Shown here: positions 1-8,063 of the stretch, one piece after another
How the letters are laid out: each line of letters begins with the position of its first letter
Position numbering within the stretch: position 1 is the stretch's first letter
The notes under the pieces: generated by a model
Seen by the model: the letters and a program-made list of their open reading frames with translations, nothing else
Database searches by the model: none
What the model was told of the DNA's origin: nothing
Translations under genes and position numbers: made by a program
Source: JAVBKE01 sp031554215
GTDB taxonomy: Bacteria > Bacillota > Bacilli > JARBTR01
Reading direction: 5' to 3'
Length of the DNA: 14,646 bases
Assembly (NCBI GenBank): GCA_031554215.1
Contig: JAVBKF010000161.1
Coordinates: 1 to 14,646 of the forward strand

Positions 1-73
1 TTTGCCCCCTAGCGCCAATTACAGTACATTGGCAATAGAAATTTATTTCAAGTTCATTTCAAGGAGGAATTGA

Positions 74-1153
74 ATGCGTTTAAAAATGGTGTTCTTGGAT
101 CAGGACGAGCTTTATCTCACAAGAGTGATGAAAGTTTTTCAACGGTACTTAAGTGATAAGGTCGATATATTTGCATTTACCGAAGAGGCGCTTTTGCATG
201 AGTTTATGTCGGTATCTCGGCCCGATGTGCTGTTATTGAATGAAAAAATGGCAGTAAATCTTGAACAATTTTCAACAGATATCACCGTGATGGTTCTTGT
301 TGAATCACATGAAATTACTGAGTTTGACGGTTTGCCAGCAGTTTGTAAATACCAAAGGCCAATTACGTTGTATCAAGAGGCCCTTGCAGCTTGTTTAGAT
401 TCAGAGGAAAAGTTATCACAGTATACCTTTTCTAGTCAACATCGCTCTGAAATCATCGCTTTTTATGGTGTTGCTGGAGGTGTTGGTACATCAACTGCGT
501 CAGTTGCTTATTGTATCAAGGAAACAAAACAGGGAAAAAAAGTACTTTATCTTACTGTTGATCCGTTTATCTCTGCATCACTGTTCTTTCATGACGAAGG
601 AAGGTTTCGCTTTAGTGATGTTGTTTATTGGTTGAAAAGCAAACAGCTACATCTATCAAAACGACTAGAAATTGGCGTCTGCTCAGACCAATCAGGCATT
701 GATTTCTTTAAAGAGGCCTGTTCCCCGCTTGATATGGCGGAACTAACCGCGAATGAGATGAATACCTTGTTAGAAGCATTACAGATGTGCAGTAAATATG
801 ACAAGATCGTGATTGATCAAACATTGCAGCTAGATGATATGGTCATAACGGTCGTAAGAAAAGCAAGTAGAATAGTATTGGTTGCGAACGGACTAACAGA
901 GAGTAATCAACGCATGGAACGGCAAGTGGCTACACTCCGCATGCTACGGGCAAATCTCGGAATTGACTTGGATAGCAATATTTATCTACTGCTTAATCGT
1001 TGGACCGAAGTTGCCTCCAACAAGTGCCTACCTCTTAAAATTCAATGCATAGGCAAAATCCCCGAGTTTTGCAAGGCATCCCCCAGAGAAATAGCAGAGC
1101 AAATTGCTAGAACACCAGATTTTTTTCTTCATCCTCAAAGTGAAAGCCAATGA
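74..1153 (+). CDS. tadZ: TadZ/CpaE-like pilus localisation ATPase
   Basis: Protein of 359 residues, first complete gene of the Tad operon. Residues 1-105 look like a receiver-like domain (acidic D9/D11 near the first strand, D51 after the third, R95-P96 where a receiver usually has Lys-Pro). Residues 125-340 look like a ParA/MinD-type P-loop domain (GVAGGVGTSTAS at 132-143, then VDPF at 162-165). This two-part layout is that of TadZ/CpaE, which places Tad machinery at a cell site. Both lysines of the deviant Walker A motif are replaced (A134, T139), so ATP hydrolysis may be weak or absent. The start is an ATG with AAGGAGG about 7 nt upstream. The stop overlaps the start of the tadA gene (ATGATG/TGA), suggesting translational coupling. 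Family assignment rests on motif and gene order; the fold of the N-terminal domain is inferred. Confidence 0.88.
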   Translation: MRLKMVFLDQDELYLTRVMKVFQRYLSDKVDIFAFTEEALLHEFMSVSRPDVLLLNEKMAVNLEQFSTDITVMVLVESHEITEFDGLPAVCKYQRPITLYQEALAACLDSEEKLSQYTFSSQHRSEIIAFYGVAGGVGTSTASVAYCIKETKQGKKVLYLTVDPFISASLFFHDEGRFRFSDVVYWLKSKQLHLSKRLEIGVCSDQSGIDFFKEACSPLDMAELTANEMNTLLEALQMCSKYDKIVIDQTLQLDDMVITVVRKASRIVLVANGLTESNQRMERQVATLRMLRANLGIDLDSNIYLLLNRWTEVASNKCLPLKIQCIGKIPEFCKASPREIAEQIARTPDFFLHPQSESQ

Positions 1154-2409
1154 TGTATCAATCAATAATCAATAACATAGAACTTGAGCAAATATCTATT
1201 GAAATCAAACGAATAGCAACGCAATCATTAGCGCTAGCAAAGCTCTCGGATGAACAGCTTTTAACTGAAATTGAGCAACTAGTGAATCAACAATTAGAAC
1301 ATCAATATTTTTCCGTCAAGCAAAAAGTGACTTTGGTTGAACAAACATTTAGTTCATTCCGGGGCTTTGGTGTGCTTGATGCCCTGATTAAAGATGACGA
1401 CATTACAGAGATTATGGTCAATGGATTTGATGAGATTTTCATTGAAAAAATGGGTAGGATTGAGCGAATTGACTTGGTTTTTGCGAATGCTTCCACTCTG
1501 GAGCATACCATTCAAAAGATTGTTGGTATGGCGGGGCGCGAAGTAAATCAGGCACATCCTATTGTAGATACGAGATTACCGGATGGATCACGCGTAAATG
1601 TGGTGCTTGCACCAGTAGCGTTGAATGGTCCAATATTGACGATTCGTAAATTTTCTAAGGTACCAATGACAATGGAGAAGTTAATTGGGTACGACTCGTT
1701 ATCTAGTGAAGTAGCAGCTTGTCTTGAGAAGCTGGTACGTGCTAAATATAATATCTTTATTAGTGGCGGGACAGGTTCTGGTAAGACAACCTTCCTGAAT
1801 GCGCTAGCAGGATTCATTCCAGCGGACGAACGGGTGATAACGATTGAAGATTCTGCTGAGTTACAATTGCCTGCAATTGATAATCTGGTCTCGTTGGAAA
1901 CACGGAATGCCAATTCTTCTGGTGCAGGTCAGGTAACGGTGAGCGAGTTGATTCGGACATCGTTAAGAATGAGACCAGAACGGATAATTGTTGGTGAAGT
2001 ACGAGGGGGAGAAGCCTTGGACATGTTACAGGCGATGAATACAGGCCATGCGGGTAGCTTGTCAACTGGGCATGCGAATTCACCTCATGATATGTTAAGC
2101 AGGCTGGAAACGATGGTTTTGCAGAAAGGGTTCGATTTGCCGCTCGAAGCAATTCGCCAGCAAATTACTTCTGCGATTGATATTATTATCCATCTATCAA
2201 GGATGCGTGATAAATCGAGAAAGACGGTGGAGATTTCTGAGGTCATTGGGATCGAGGACGGTAAGATTACCTTGAATCCACTGTTCATTTTTGAGGAAGA
2301 ATCGTTGAAATCAGCCGCGAAGATTGCTGGTAGACTGGAAGCAACTGGGAATACATTGAAGCATCAGCTTAAGTTACAGCAGGCGGGAATTGAATGGGGA
2401 AAACCATAG
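1150..2409 (+). CDS. tadA: TadA/CpaF-type pilus assembly ATPase
   Basis: Cytoplasmic hexameric secretion ATPase (T2SS-E/VirB11 superfamily) of 419 residues, the usual length for CpaF/TadA. It powers extension, and probably retraction, of Tad pili. An N-terminal domain (about 60-190) has the family pattern GFGVLDALIKDDDITEIMVNG near residues 72-92. The ATPase core has Walker A GGTGSGKTT (about 206-214), Walker B/Asp-box region IIVGEVRGGEALDML (about 278-292), and the following HIS-box region with GHAGSLSTGHANSP. All catalytic motifs look intact. The gene overlaps tadZ by 4 nt and has no strong Shine-Dalgarno of its own in the usual place, which fits translational coupling. A second ATG at 1153 is an alternative start and would change the protein by one residue. 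Confidence 0.96.
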   Translation: MMYQSIINNIELEQISIEIKRIATQSLALAKLSDEQLLTEIEQLVNQQLEHQYFSVKQKVTLVEQTFSSFRGFGVLDALIKDDDITEIMVNGFDEIFIEKMGRIERIDLVFANASTLEHTIQKIVGMAGREVNQAHPIVDTRLPDGSRVNVVLAPVALNGPILTIRKFSKVPMTMEKLIGYDSLSSEVAACLEKLVRAKYNIFISGGTGSGKTTFLNALAGFIPADERVITIEDSAELQLPAIDNLVSLETRNANSSGAGQVTVSELIRTSLRMRPERIIVGEVRGGEALDMLQAMNTGHAGSLSTGHANSPHDMLSRLETMVLQKGFDLPLEAIRQQITSAIDIIIHLSRMRDKSRKTVEISEVIGIEDGKITLNPLFIFEEESLKSAAKIAGRLEATGNTLKHQLKLQQAGIEWGKP

Positions 2410-2415
2410 GCATAG

Positions 2416-2446
2416 GTACCGAAAGGGAATAGCTATGCTTTGGTAC
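2416..2446 (+). repeat. Imperfect inverted repeat in the tadA-tadB gap
   Basis: GTACCGAAAG (2416-2425) pairs with CTTTGGTAC (2438-2446) leaving one bulged G and a 12-nt loop. No U-tract follows on the + strand, so it does not look like an intrinsic terminator. It lies in a 127-bp gap between two genes of one operon and might be an mRNA-processing or stability element; this function is inference. Confidence 0.4.
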
Positions 2447-2536
2447 AAAAACCATAATGATACGTCCTCTGCCATTTTGAAAATGATGCTAGACCAGGGA
2501 TGTGTTATAGCTTGTGAATAGGAGGATTCGGTTAAA

Positions 2537-3325
2537 TTGAGGTTTTTATGGTGGGTGCGTAGCAGAGGTACTGTAGGGATTTTCAAAAAACAAATTGATT
2601 ATACCTTTTATCAGATGCAGTTGACAGAACTTGTGACTGGTTGGTTGATCGGTTTTGGTTGTAGTTTTTTTGCAAGCTATGTTCTTTTTAGACTGCCAGT
2701 TGTAAGCATTCTTCTAGGAGGGTTTGTTGGTTTCATTGCGATTCCGTTCTATCAGAATACGCTCAACCAAAAACGGAAAAAGGAATTATTAGTACAGTTT
2801 TCTGATCTGATGGAGTCGCTTGCTGGATCTTTCTCAGCTGGACTGAATATACCTGATGCATTTATGGATGCCTACCAGTTGCTCAGTGATCAATATGGGG
2901 AAACTTCGTATATTTCCCAGGAAATTAAGGCTATTCTTGTCGGATTGCAGAATAATTATTCGATTGAAATGATGTTGGCTGATTTCGCCAAGCGTAGTGA
3001 CTTAGATGATATTCAAAGCTTTGCTAGTACATTTGTTGTCTGCAATCGCCTTGGCGGCAATATGAAATCAATTGTTACAGAAGCAAAAGAGATTATTAGC
3101 ACCAAGATAGAGATTGAAATGGACATAGAAACGACGATTACTGAAAAGAAAAATGAGCTTAATATTATGATGGCAATGCCCTTCATTATCATTGCAATGC
3201 TTGGGACACTTGGCAATGACTTAGCTGCCAATACGCTATTAAATGTGATCGTGAAGTTGATTGCATCAGCCCTGTTTATGGTTGCTTACGTGATTGGTAG
3301 AAAGATGATCAAGATCGAAGTGTAA
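2537..3325 (+). CDS. tadB: TadB-like pilus platform membrane protein (T2SF)
   Basis: Inner-membrane platform protein of 262 residues that couples the TadA ATPase to pilin polymerisation. Predicted membrane segments lie at about 33-51, 55-71, 209-224 and 236-254. A cytoplasmic T2SF/GspF domain spans about 85-205, with the family pattern of a short helix rich in small residues (SLAGSFSAGLNIPDAF, 94-109) and CNRLGGNMKSIV (169-180) before the second membrane pair. The start is TTG at 2537, with AGGAGG at 2520-2525; the 11-nt spacing is slightly long. The same frame is closed by TAG at 2519, so the start cannot lie further upstream. The topology and the position between tadA and tadC support TadB. 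It is shorter than proteobacterial TadB but similar to Firmicute versions as I remember them. Confidence 0.85.
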   Translation: MRFLWWVRSRGTVGIFKKQIDYTFYQMQLTELVTGWLIGFGCSFFASYVLFRLPVVSILLGGFVGFIAIPFYQNTLNQKRKKELLVQFSDLMESLAGSFSAGLNIPDAFMDAYQLLSDQYGETSYISQEIKAILVGLQNNYSIEMMLADFAKRSDLDDIQSFASTFVVCNRLGGNMKSIVTEAKEIISTKIEIEMDIETTITEKKNELNIMMAMPFIIIAMLGTLGNDLAANTLLNVIVKLIASALFMVAYVIGRKMIKIEV

Positions 3326-3411
3326 TGTTACCTGCGGAAAGTGTGTTTCTGAGGGGATGATCAAAGTTGACGTGTGCCAGTGATATGCTGGTCTAGTAGC
3401 GGGGGTAGTGG

Positions 3412-4281
3412 ATGAATTACACGCAAGCTTATATTATGCTGGTAATCGGAACGATGCTCGTAATCCTCTGGGGTTACCTTTATTACCGGTCAGCAAACCA
3501 GTTTGAAGACGTCATTCGTCGTGTTAATCGCAAAGAGTTCTTTTTTCCATCGCTTTTCTGCATCGGATTCACAGCTATTGCGCTGTTTTCAATCAATTTA
3601 CATTCACCTCGATTGAAACAAAGGCGGAAGTTGATTGCTGAAGTACATGGTGAGGACCGTGCTGAATTTTATCAATATGTCATACTTGCTGGGCAGTTTA
3701 GCTACTTCCTAACACTTGTACCGATTGGTCTGTTTCTTGGGGCATTAGCGAATGATCCTACAGTCGCTATCCTGGGGATTATTGTCGCTTTTGTGCTCGT
3801 TTATTACTTGAATTATGAGATAACAGTAACTGTTTCAAAGCGAAGAGAGGAACTATTGCTTGATTTACCGCAAGTCTTATCGAAGCTAGTTCTCCTAGTA
3901 GGTGCTGGACTTGTCCTGCGTGAAGCATGGGTTAAAGTAGCGCAAACTGGTTCCCGGGCACTTTATGCCGAGATGCAGGTGACCAGTAATGAAATAGATA
4001 GTGGCATCACCGAGCAAGAGGCGATGCAGCGTTTTGCGCAGAGATGCGCAATTAAAGAAGTACGCAAATTCTCTGCTGTTATTATCCAAAACTTGCAAAA
4101 GGGGAGTAGCGACCTTTCATGGTCATTGAAAGAGATGACCAATGAAAGTTGGGAGGCTAAGAAAAATATGGTGAAAAGGAAAGGTGAACTTGCAGGACAG
4201 AAATTGTTAATTCCAATTGCCATGATGTTCATTGGCATTTTGATATTGATACTCGTTCCAATTTTCGCAAACTTGCTTTGA
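3412..4281 (+). CDS. tadC: TadC-like pilus platform membrane protein (T2SF)
   Basis: Second platform protein, 289 residues, expected to form a heteromeric complex with TadB. Likely membrane segments are at 5-24, 45-62, 88-111, 117-136 and 264-287. The T2SF domain spans about 148-285 and contains DLPQVLSKLVLLVGAGL (151-167), EVRKFSAVIIQNLQKGSSDL (216-235) and a conserved-looking KGELAGQKLLIPIAMMF (257-273) leading into the last membrane helix. These are typical of TadC. The ATG at 3412 is preceded by a G-rich but non-canonical ribosome site (GGGGGTAGTGG). The 86-bp gap to tadB holds no convincing ORF. Confidence 0.88.
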   Translation: MNYTQAYIMLVIGTMLVILWGYLYYRSANQFEDVIRRVNRKEFFFPSLFCIGFTAIALFSINLHSPRLKQRRKLIAEVHGEDRAEFYQYVILAGQFSYFLTLVPIGLFLGALANDPTVAILGIIVAFVLVYYLNYEITVTVSKRREELLLDLPQVLSKLVLLVGAGLVLREAWVKVAQTGSRALYAEMQVTSNEIDSGITEQEAMQRFAQRCAIKEVRKFSAVIIQNLQKGSSDLSWSLKEMTNESWEAKKNMVKRKGELAGQKLLIPIAMMFIGILILILVPIFANLL

Positions 4282-4336
4282 TGTTGCTACTATCTAAAAT
4301 GTCTATTTCGACAAAAAAATCATCGGGGGATAAAAA

Positions 4337-4549
4337 ATGAGAAACAAACTACTGGAAAAATATTTAGTTGGAAAGTCAAAATGGCACTCTTTCTTTAAAA
4401 ATACTCGTGGAGAAACCAATATTGTTGCCATTATATTGATTATTGTTGTGGTCATCGGATTGGTTGTTATATTTCGAGATCGGATTACGATCTTGATTAA
4501 CAATATTTTTGACAAGATTGATGCTGAAGTGAACAATATTCCGCTTTAA
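4337..4549 (+). CDS. Flp1-type IVb pilin (probable major pilin)
   Basis: Small protein of 70 residues and the best candidate for the pilus subunit. A basic leader of 25 residues ends in TRGETNIVAI; prepilin peptidase would be expected to cut after G25. A very hydrophobic helix follows (about 29-46), then FRDRITILINNIFDKI, the pattern of the Flp1-like pilin family of Gram-positive Tad loci. The mature protein would be about 45 residues, as short as other Flp pilins. The residue five after the cut would be Val, not the Glu typical of proteobacterial Flp. The ATG follows GGGGGAT with suitable spacing. It lies between the platform genes and the pseudopilin genes, as expected. Family assignment is by motif; the cleavage site is inferred. 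Confidence 0.85.
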   Translation: MRNKLLEKYLVGKSKWHSFFKNTRGETNIVAIILIIVVVIGLVVIFRDRITILINNIFDKIDAEVNNIPL

Positions 4550-4564
4550 ATAGGAGAATACCTC

Positions 4565-5152
4565 ATGCGTTTTATTAAAAGTGAGTCTGGCGCCGTGACG
4601 ATTGTAGAAGCAACACTCGTTTTTCCGTTTATTCTCTTCGTCCTCGGCTTTTTTATACTAACTAGTTTATATGTGTTACAAAAAGCTACTTTAAGTGCTG
4701 ATGTAGAGCGTGTGGCGTTAGTGGTTAGCAAAACCAAGGCCATTCCCGGTTATGATCAGCTCGGACAGGTTGTTTCGGAGGCAACTGATTTTGAGAGGGC
4801 TCCAACCGGAGCTGAGATTGCAAGTATGATATCAACTATGGATCCATATCGTTATCATACTTGTGAAATTGAGGGGCTTGATTCATTATATACGCAGTTT
4901 GCTACGATTATCGGCGAGGAACAGTTCTTGTCACCAAGCAGGACCGATTACTCGGTTAGTTGCCAGAGTAACGGTTTTGGTCAGGAGATGATGATTGAAG
5001 CATCGCAACAGATCAATTTACCGCTTTTTGTGAGTGTGCTAGGTTTTGATGAAGCTTTTGAAATCAAGACAACGGCTCGTGCAACGGTTAGTGACCCAGC
5101 TGAATTGATTCGCAATATGGGCGTTGCAAATGAAGTTGAATTTTCTTTCTAG
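4565..5152 (+). CDS. TadE-like minor pilin (pseudopilin)
   Basis: Protein of 195 residues with a short basic N-terminus, a prepilin-type junction SGAVTIVEATLVFP (about 8-21) and one membrane helix to about residue 33. The rest is expected to be outside the cell. TadE-like proteins are processed by the Tad prepilin peptidase and take part in pilus assembly as minor subunits. Glu17 is the sixth residue after G11 or the fifth after A12, so the exact cut is uncertain. Two cysteines in the mature part (in HTCEIEG and SVSCQSN) could form a disulfide. The ATG at 4565 is preceded by AGGAG with 8-nt spacing; the gap to the Flp1 gene is only 15 bp. Confidence 0.82.
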   Translation: MRFIKSESGAVTIVEATLVFPFILFVLGFFILTSLYVLQKATLSADVERVALVVSKTKAIPGYDQLGQVVSEATDFERAPTGAEIASMISTMDPYRYHTCEIEGLDSLYTQFATIIGEEQFLSPSRTDYSVSCQSNGFGQEMMIEASQQINLPLFVSVLGFDEAFEIKTTARATVSDPAELIRNMGVANEVEFSF

Positions 5153-5339
5153 AGAGGTGAATCTATACTGATTTTGAGAGCGGATTAGCATTCCTACAGT
5201 CGTCAATTAAGGGCGGGGGGTCATAGACTGCGAGTTAAGTATGTGTCAAGACGAGTGAAAGGTCGGCAAATCGCATTTATGAGAAGAATCTTATGTTGAT
5301 GGTTCGTTACTGTATTACGCTGATGAATGGGGTGTTTTA
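5153..5339 (+). other. 187-bp intra-operon gap without convincing gene
   Basis: This is the longest gap between genes of the Tad operon. It starts with a good Shine-Dalgarno-like GAGGTGA (5154-5160) just after the tadE-like stop, but the start codons near it are closed within a few codons. A weak basic 18-codon frame from GTG about 5242 to TGA about 5298 is not convincing. I see no terminator and no clear promoter. It may be a leftover of a lost small gene or a structured mRNA spacer. Confidence 0.4.
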
Positions 5340-6839
5340 TTGAAAAAGAGGCTTCATGAAAGGCAGGGGTCTATTACGATTTTTCTTACACTGTTGATAC
5401 TGCCGATGTTTTTATTAGCAGGTGTTATCATTGATACGGCGCGTGTGGTTTCTGCCAAGAGTATGATCTCCGGAGCAGGAGACTTGTCGATGAATGCTGC
5501 GCTTTCTAGCTACAATACTGAATTAAAGGATGTGTACGGTTTGTTTGCTGTTACTGAAATATCAACGACAGAAATAAAGACTTATTTCCAAAATAGTCTA
5601 TCTGGAGCATCTAGCATGGATGATTCTGAACTCAGTCATTTTATAGATTTAAAGACGACAAGTTTTGAGGTGTCCGGGGTCCCGGGTACAGAGCTGACGA
5701 ATCCAGATGTATTAGAGCGGCAGATGGTTGAGTATATGAAATACCGCGTGCCCGCTGATGCTACAAGCGTATTTGAACTGAGCCAAAGTGATGATGCAAA
5801 GCAGAAGCTAGTAGCATTTAAGGTTTTTTTGCAGCGTCTCAGTCAAGTGGCGATGGATAAACAACTAACGATGGATAGCATTGTGCAAGAACCATCCGCC
5901 GATAGTGCTACTCTCGATGAAGCAGACATTTTAACTGAATCTGTCTCCAGTCTGCTTCCTGCTGGATATAAGCAAGCTGAAGTTGTGGGCTATAGTGAAC
6001 AATCTGCAATGAATGATCATTTTCTGATTACTTTGGAAGATACTATCGATCAATTGGATCAACTGACGTTTACAGATACTTATTTAATGAATTATCTAAC
6101 AGAAATGTTTAGCTGTTGGACCACGCCGACTTTAAAAAAGGAAGGAGCATCATTGGACAGAGGTGAATTATCGGCGGAAAATAATTATTTTTACCGTGGT
6201 GAAATTGAATATATTATCTGGGGTGCTGATCAGGTGAGCGAAAATATTCATTTTGCTGAGGAAGCTTTATATAATACGCGGTTTCTACTGAACCTCTACA
6301 ACCTCAGTGCAAGTCTAGTGCCTGGGCGATATAAGGAACTTGATCCAGCAGATCAAACGGAGCAACTGAAGCTGTTGTCAGAAGCCGTTGTGAGGGAAAC
6401 TGAGCAGGATGTAAAAGCACTCATAAATGGGGACTCAGTGCCTGTCAGAAAACTAGTTTCTAACTGGCAAGGTGCAGAGAGTCTTCAGCTAGTTAGCGAG
6501 CAACCCCAAAGTGATGTCTCCGCACAAATAAATCATTCAGCCATGCTGAATTACCAACAATATTTGAAGATATTTGTTTTGTGTATGACAATTTCTGAGG
6601 AGAAGAAATCAGATATGCTTATCCGGTCTTCACAGTTAATTCAGATCAATTTAGCTTCAAGAGGTACCTCTGGCGTAGGCATGAGTGCGCCGGTAGACCT
6701 CACCGAGGCGTATACATTTGTTATGGTAAAAGCAGATGTTTCGATTCGGACAACATTTTTAGCCCCGGCGGGGAGTGATTCAGTCGATGCTGGCAGCGGA
6801 CGTATAACCAATCATTATAATGGTGTGAGTGGTTACTAA
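5340..6839 (+). CDS. DUF5702-type TadG-like pilus protein
   Basis: Large protein of 499 residues with a type-IV-pilin-like N-terminus: basic MKKRLHERQG, then SITIFLTLLILPMFLLAG as one membrane helix (about 11-31), followed by a long extracellular part. The segment TELKDVYGLFAV (about 60-71) matches the hallmark I associate with the DUF5702 family found next to TadE genes in Firmicute Tad loci. The position five after the putative cut (after G10) is Phe instead of Glu, as in GspK-like pseudopilins that cap other type IV-like filaments, so a tip role is plausible but inferred. The start is TTG at 5340 with GGGGTG five nt upstream; no ATG lies near the N-terminal motif. The domain name is from memory; the architecture is seen directly. 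Confidence 0.75.
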   Translation: MKKRLHERQGSITIFLTLLILPMFLLAGVIIDTARVVSAKSMISGAGDLSMNAALSSYNTELKDVYGLFAVTEISTTEIKTYFQNSLSGASSMDDSELSHFIDLKTTSFEVSGVPGTELTNPDVLERQMVEYMKYRVPADATSVFELSQSDDAKQKLVAFKVFLQRLSQVAMDKQLTMDSIVQEPSADSATLDEADILTESVSSLLPAGYKQAEVVGYSEQSAMNDHFLITLEDTIDQLDQLTFTDTYLMNYLTEMFSCWTTPTLKKEGASLDRGELSAENNYFYRGEIEYIIWGADQVSENIHFAEEALYNTRFLLNLYNLSASLVPGRYKELDPADQTEQLKLLSEAVVRETEQDVKALINGDSVPVRKLVSNWQGAESLQLVSEQPQSDVSAQINHSAMLNYQQYLKIFVLCMTISEEKKSDMLIRSSQLIQINLASRGTSGVGMSAPVDLTEAYTFVMVKADVSIRTTFLAPAGSDSVDAGSGRITNHYNGVSGY

Positions 6840-6883
6840 TTTATTGGATCTTGAATAAAATTGAATTAGCTATCAGGTGAAAT

Positions 6884-8029
6884 ATGAAACGATTTTTTCG
6901 TGCAAATAAAGGTTCACTGACAATTGAAGCGTCTCTCTCCCTTAGTATTTTCCTCTTTGCCTTCGTAACATTATTATCATTTATTAATATTGCGCGAACT
7001 GAGAGTCGTATTCAGCATGCTATTAACCAGTCTGCTAAGGAATTATCCTACTACCTGTACGTATTTGATCAGGCGGTAGTGCTTGAAGAACGGGGTGTTG
7101 CTGAGGAAGACATTGAGGTGATGGTTGACAACCTAATTCAAATGAATCAATTCATTGGAGAAGGTGGTTACCCGCCGCAGTTTGCAGAAACAAATCAGCA
7201 ACAAATGCAAGTTACTGCGTCTAGTAGCACACCGGCTGAAGTAATTGGGTGGCTCACAGAGGTTGCCTTAAATGACCCGGCAAGTATCACTTCTAACATA
7301 GTAGCAGAAACGTTAGCTAGCCAATTGGTACCGAAATACTTATATCCCGGTAGCACAATGGCTGAAATTGATCAACAGTTGAAATCCTTACATGTTGTTG
7401 ATGGGCTATCTGGTTTAGACTTTAAGCAGTCATCGCTATTAGCTGACGGAGAATCAATAAACATTGTCGTTGAATATCGAATTGGAAGCATGATCCCCAG
7501 TTTTTTTAATAAAGATATTGTAATTAGTCAAACAGCTAGTACAGCTACGTGGACGGACGAGAGACAAATAATAACGTCTAAATGGCAACTGAATAATGTA
7601 GAACGTGGACAGGCATTTCTTGCAGAAATAAGAGCAGAAAATCCAGATACTGCAGTGAAGCCAGGACAGGGGATTGATCTCTACAACAACGGTGTCTGTA
7701 CGTCGATATTTACTGTAAATCTTTTCACCCCATCGTATTCGGGCGTAGATAGTGCAAGTAACTACACCTTAAACCATTCAAGGGTTAGATCAACGACACG
7801 CACCTATGCAGCTGAAGCAGTTGAGCAGACACTTGGTCTTGGAGATCGTATTGAAATGCTAGACGGCCAGATGATAGAAATAGCGACTCCCTTAAATACA
7901 ACAGTACTGATGATTGTCCCAGAGGAAGCACAGCGCTTTCAAACGGAGCTTGAGACGATCGCTACAGAAATCGAACTAGAAAAAGGTGTCACAATTGAAT
8001 GGCAGTATCGAGAACCTGCTTTGCTGTAA
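6884..8029 (+). CDS. Second TadE-like pseudopilin, long form
   Basis: Protein of 381 residues. The N-terminus MKRFFRANKG is followed by SLTIEASLSLSIFLFAFV, a textbook class III prepilin junction with Glu at +5 after G10, and one membrane helix to about residue 33. The remaining 345 residues are expected to be extracellular; the C-terminal third contains a conserved-looking block (MLDGQMIEIATPLNTTVLMI, about 326-345). No enzymatic motif is visible. It probably forms a minor-pilin complex with the shorter TadE-like and DUF5702-like proteins encoded just upstream. The ATG at 6884 is preceded by AGGTGA at good spacing, and the gap to the previous gene is 44 bp. Function is inferred from N-terminus and context. 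Confidence 0.75.
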   Translation: MKRFFRANKGSLTIEASLSLSIFLFAFVTLLSFINIARTESRIQHAINQSAKELSYYLYVFDQAVVLEERGVAEEDIEVMVDNLIQMNQFIGEGGYPPQFAETNQQQMQVTASSSTPAEVIGWLTEVALNDPASITSNIVAETLASQLVPKYLYPGSTMAEIDQQLKSLHVVDGLSGLDFKQSSLLADGESINIVVEYRIGSMIPSFFNKDIVISQTASTATWTDERQIITSKWQLNNVERGQAFLAEIRAENPDTAVKPGQGIDLYNNGVCTSIFTVNLFTPSYSGVDSASNYTLNHSRVRSTTRTYAAEAVEQTLGLGDRIEMLDGQMIEIATPLNTTVLMIVPEEAQRFQTELETIATEIELEKGVTIEWQYREPALL

Positions 8030-8051
8030 CTGTCATATGATCCGCTATATC

Positions 8052-8059
8052 AAAGGAGA
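8052..8059 (+). promoter_or_regulatory. Ribosome binding site fixing the prepilin peptidase start
   Basis: AAAGGAGA lies 4 nt before the ATG at 8064. The same frame is open back to an ATG at 7986, but that would overlap the previous gene by 44 nt and add a Cys-rich non-membrane segment, so the internal ATG is preferred. Confidence 0.8.
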
Positions 8060-8063
8060 ACCA

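Noticed and set aside
14..33. Inverted repeat GCCAAT/ATTGGC just before tadZ
   Set aside because: Only 6 bp with an 8-nt loop and no U-tract directly after it; too weak to call a terminator or operator.
1..73. Tail of an upstream gene (frame 2 is open to a TGA at 71-73)
   Set aside because: Only 23 codons are visible, other frames also end here, and the protein end is not recognisable.
1548..2288. Minus-strand open frames inside tadA
   Set aside because: Antisense shadows without ribosome sites; the + frame has intact ATPase motifs.
5242..5298. 18-codon basic frame starting with GTG in the gap before the DUF5702-like gene
   Set aside because: Very short, no Shine-Dalgarno at suitable spacing and no hydrophobic or known motif.
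7986..8063. Upstream ATG extending the prepilin peptidase by 26 residues
   Set aside because: It overlaps the previous gene by 44 nt, lacks a ribosome site, and AAAGGAGA precedes the ATG at 8064.
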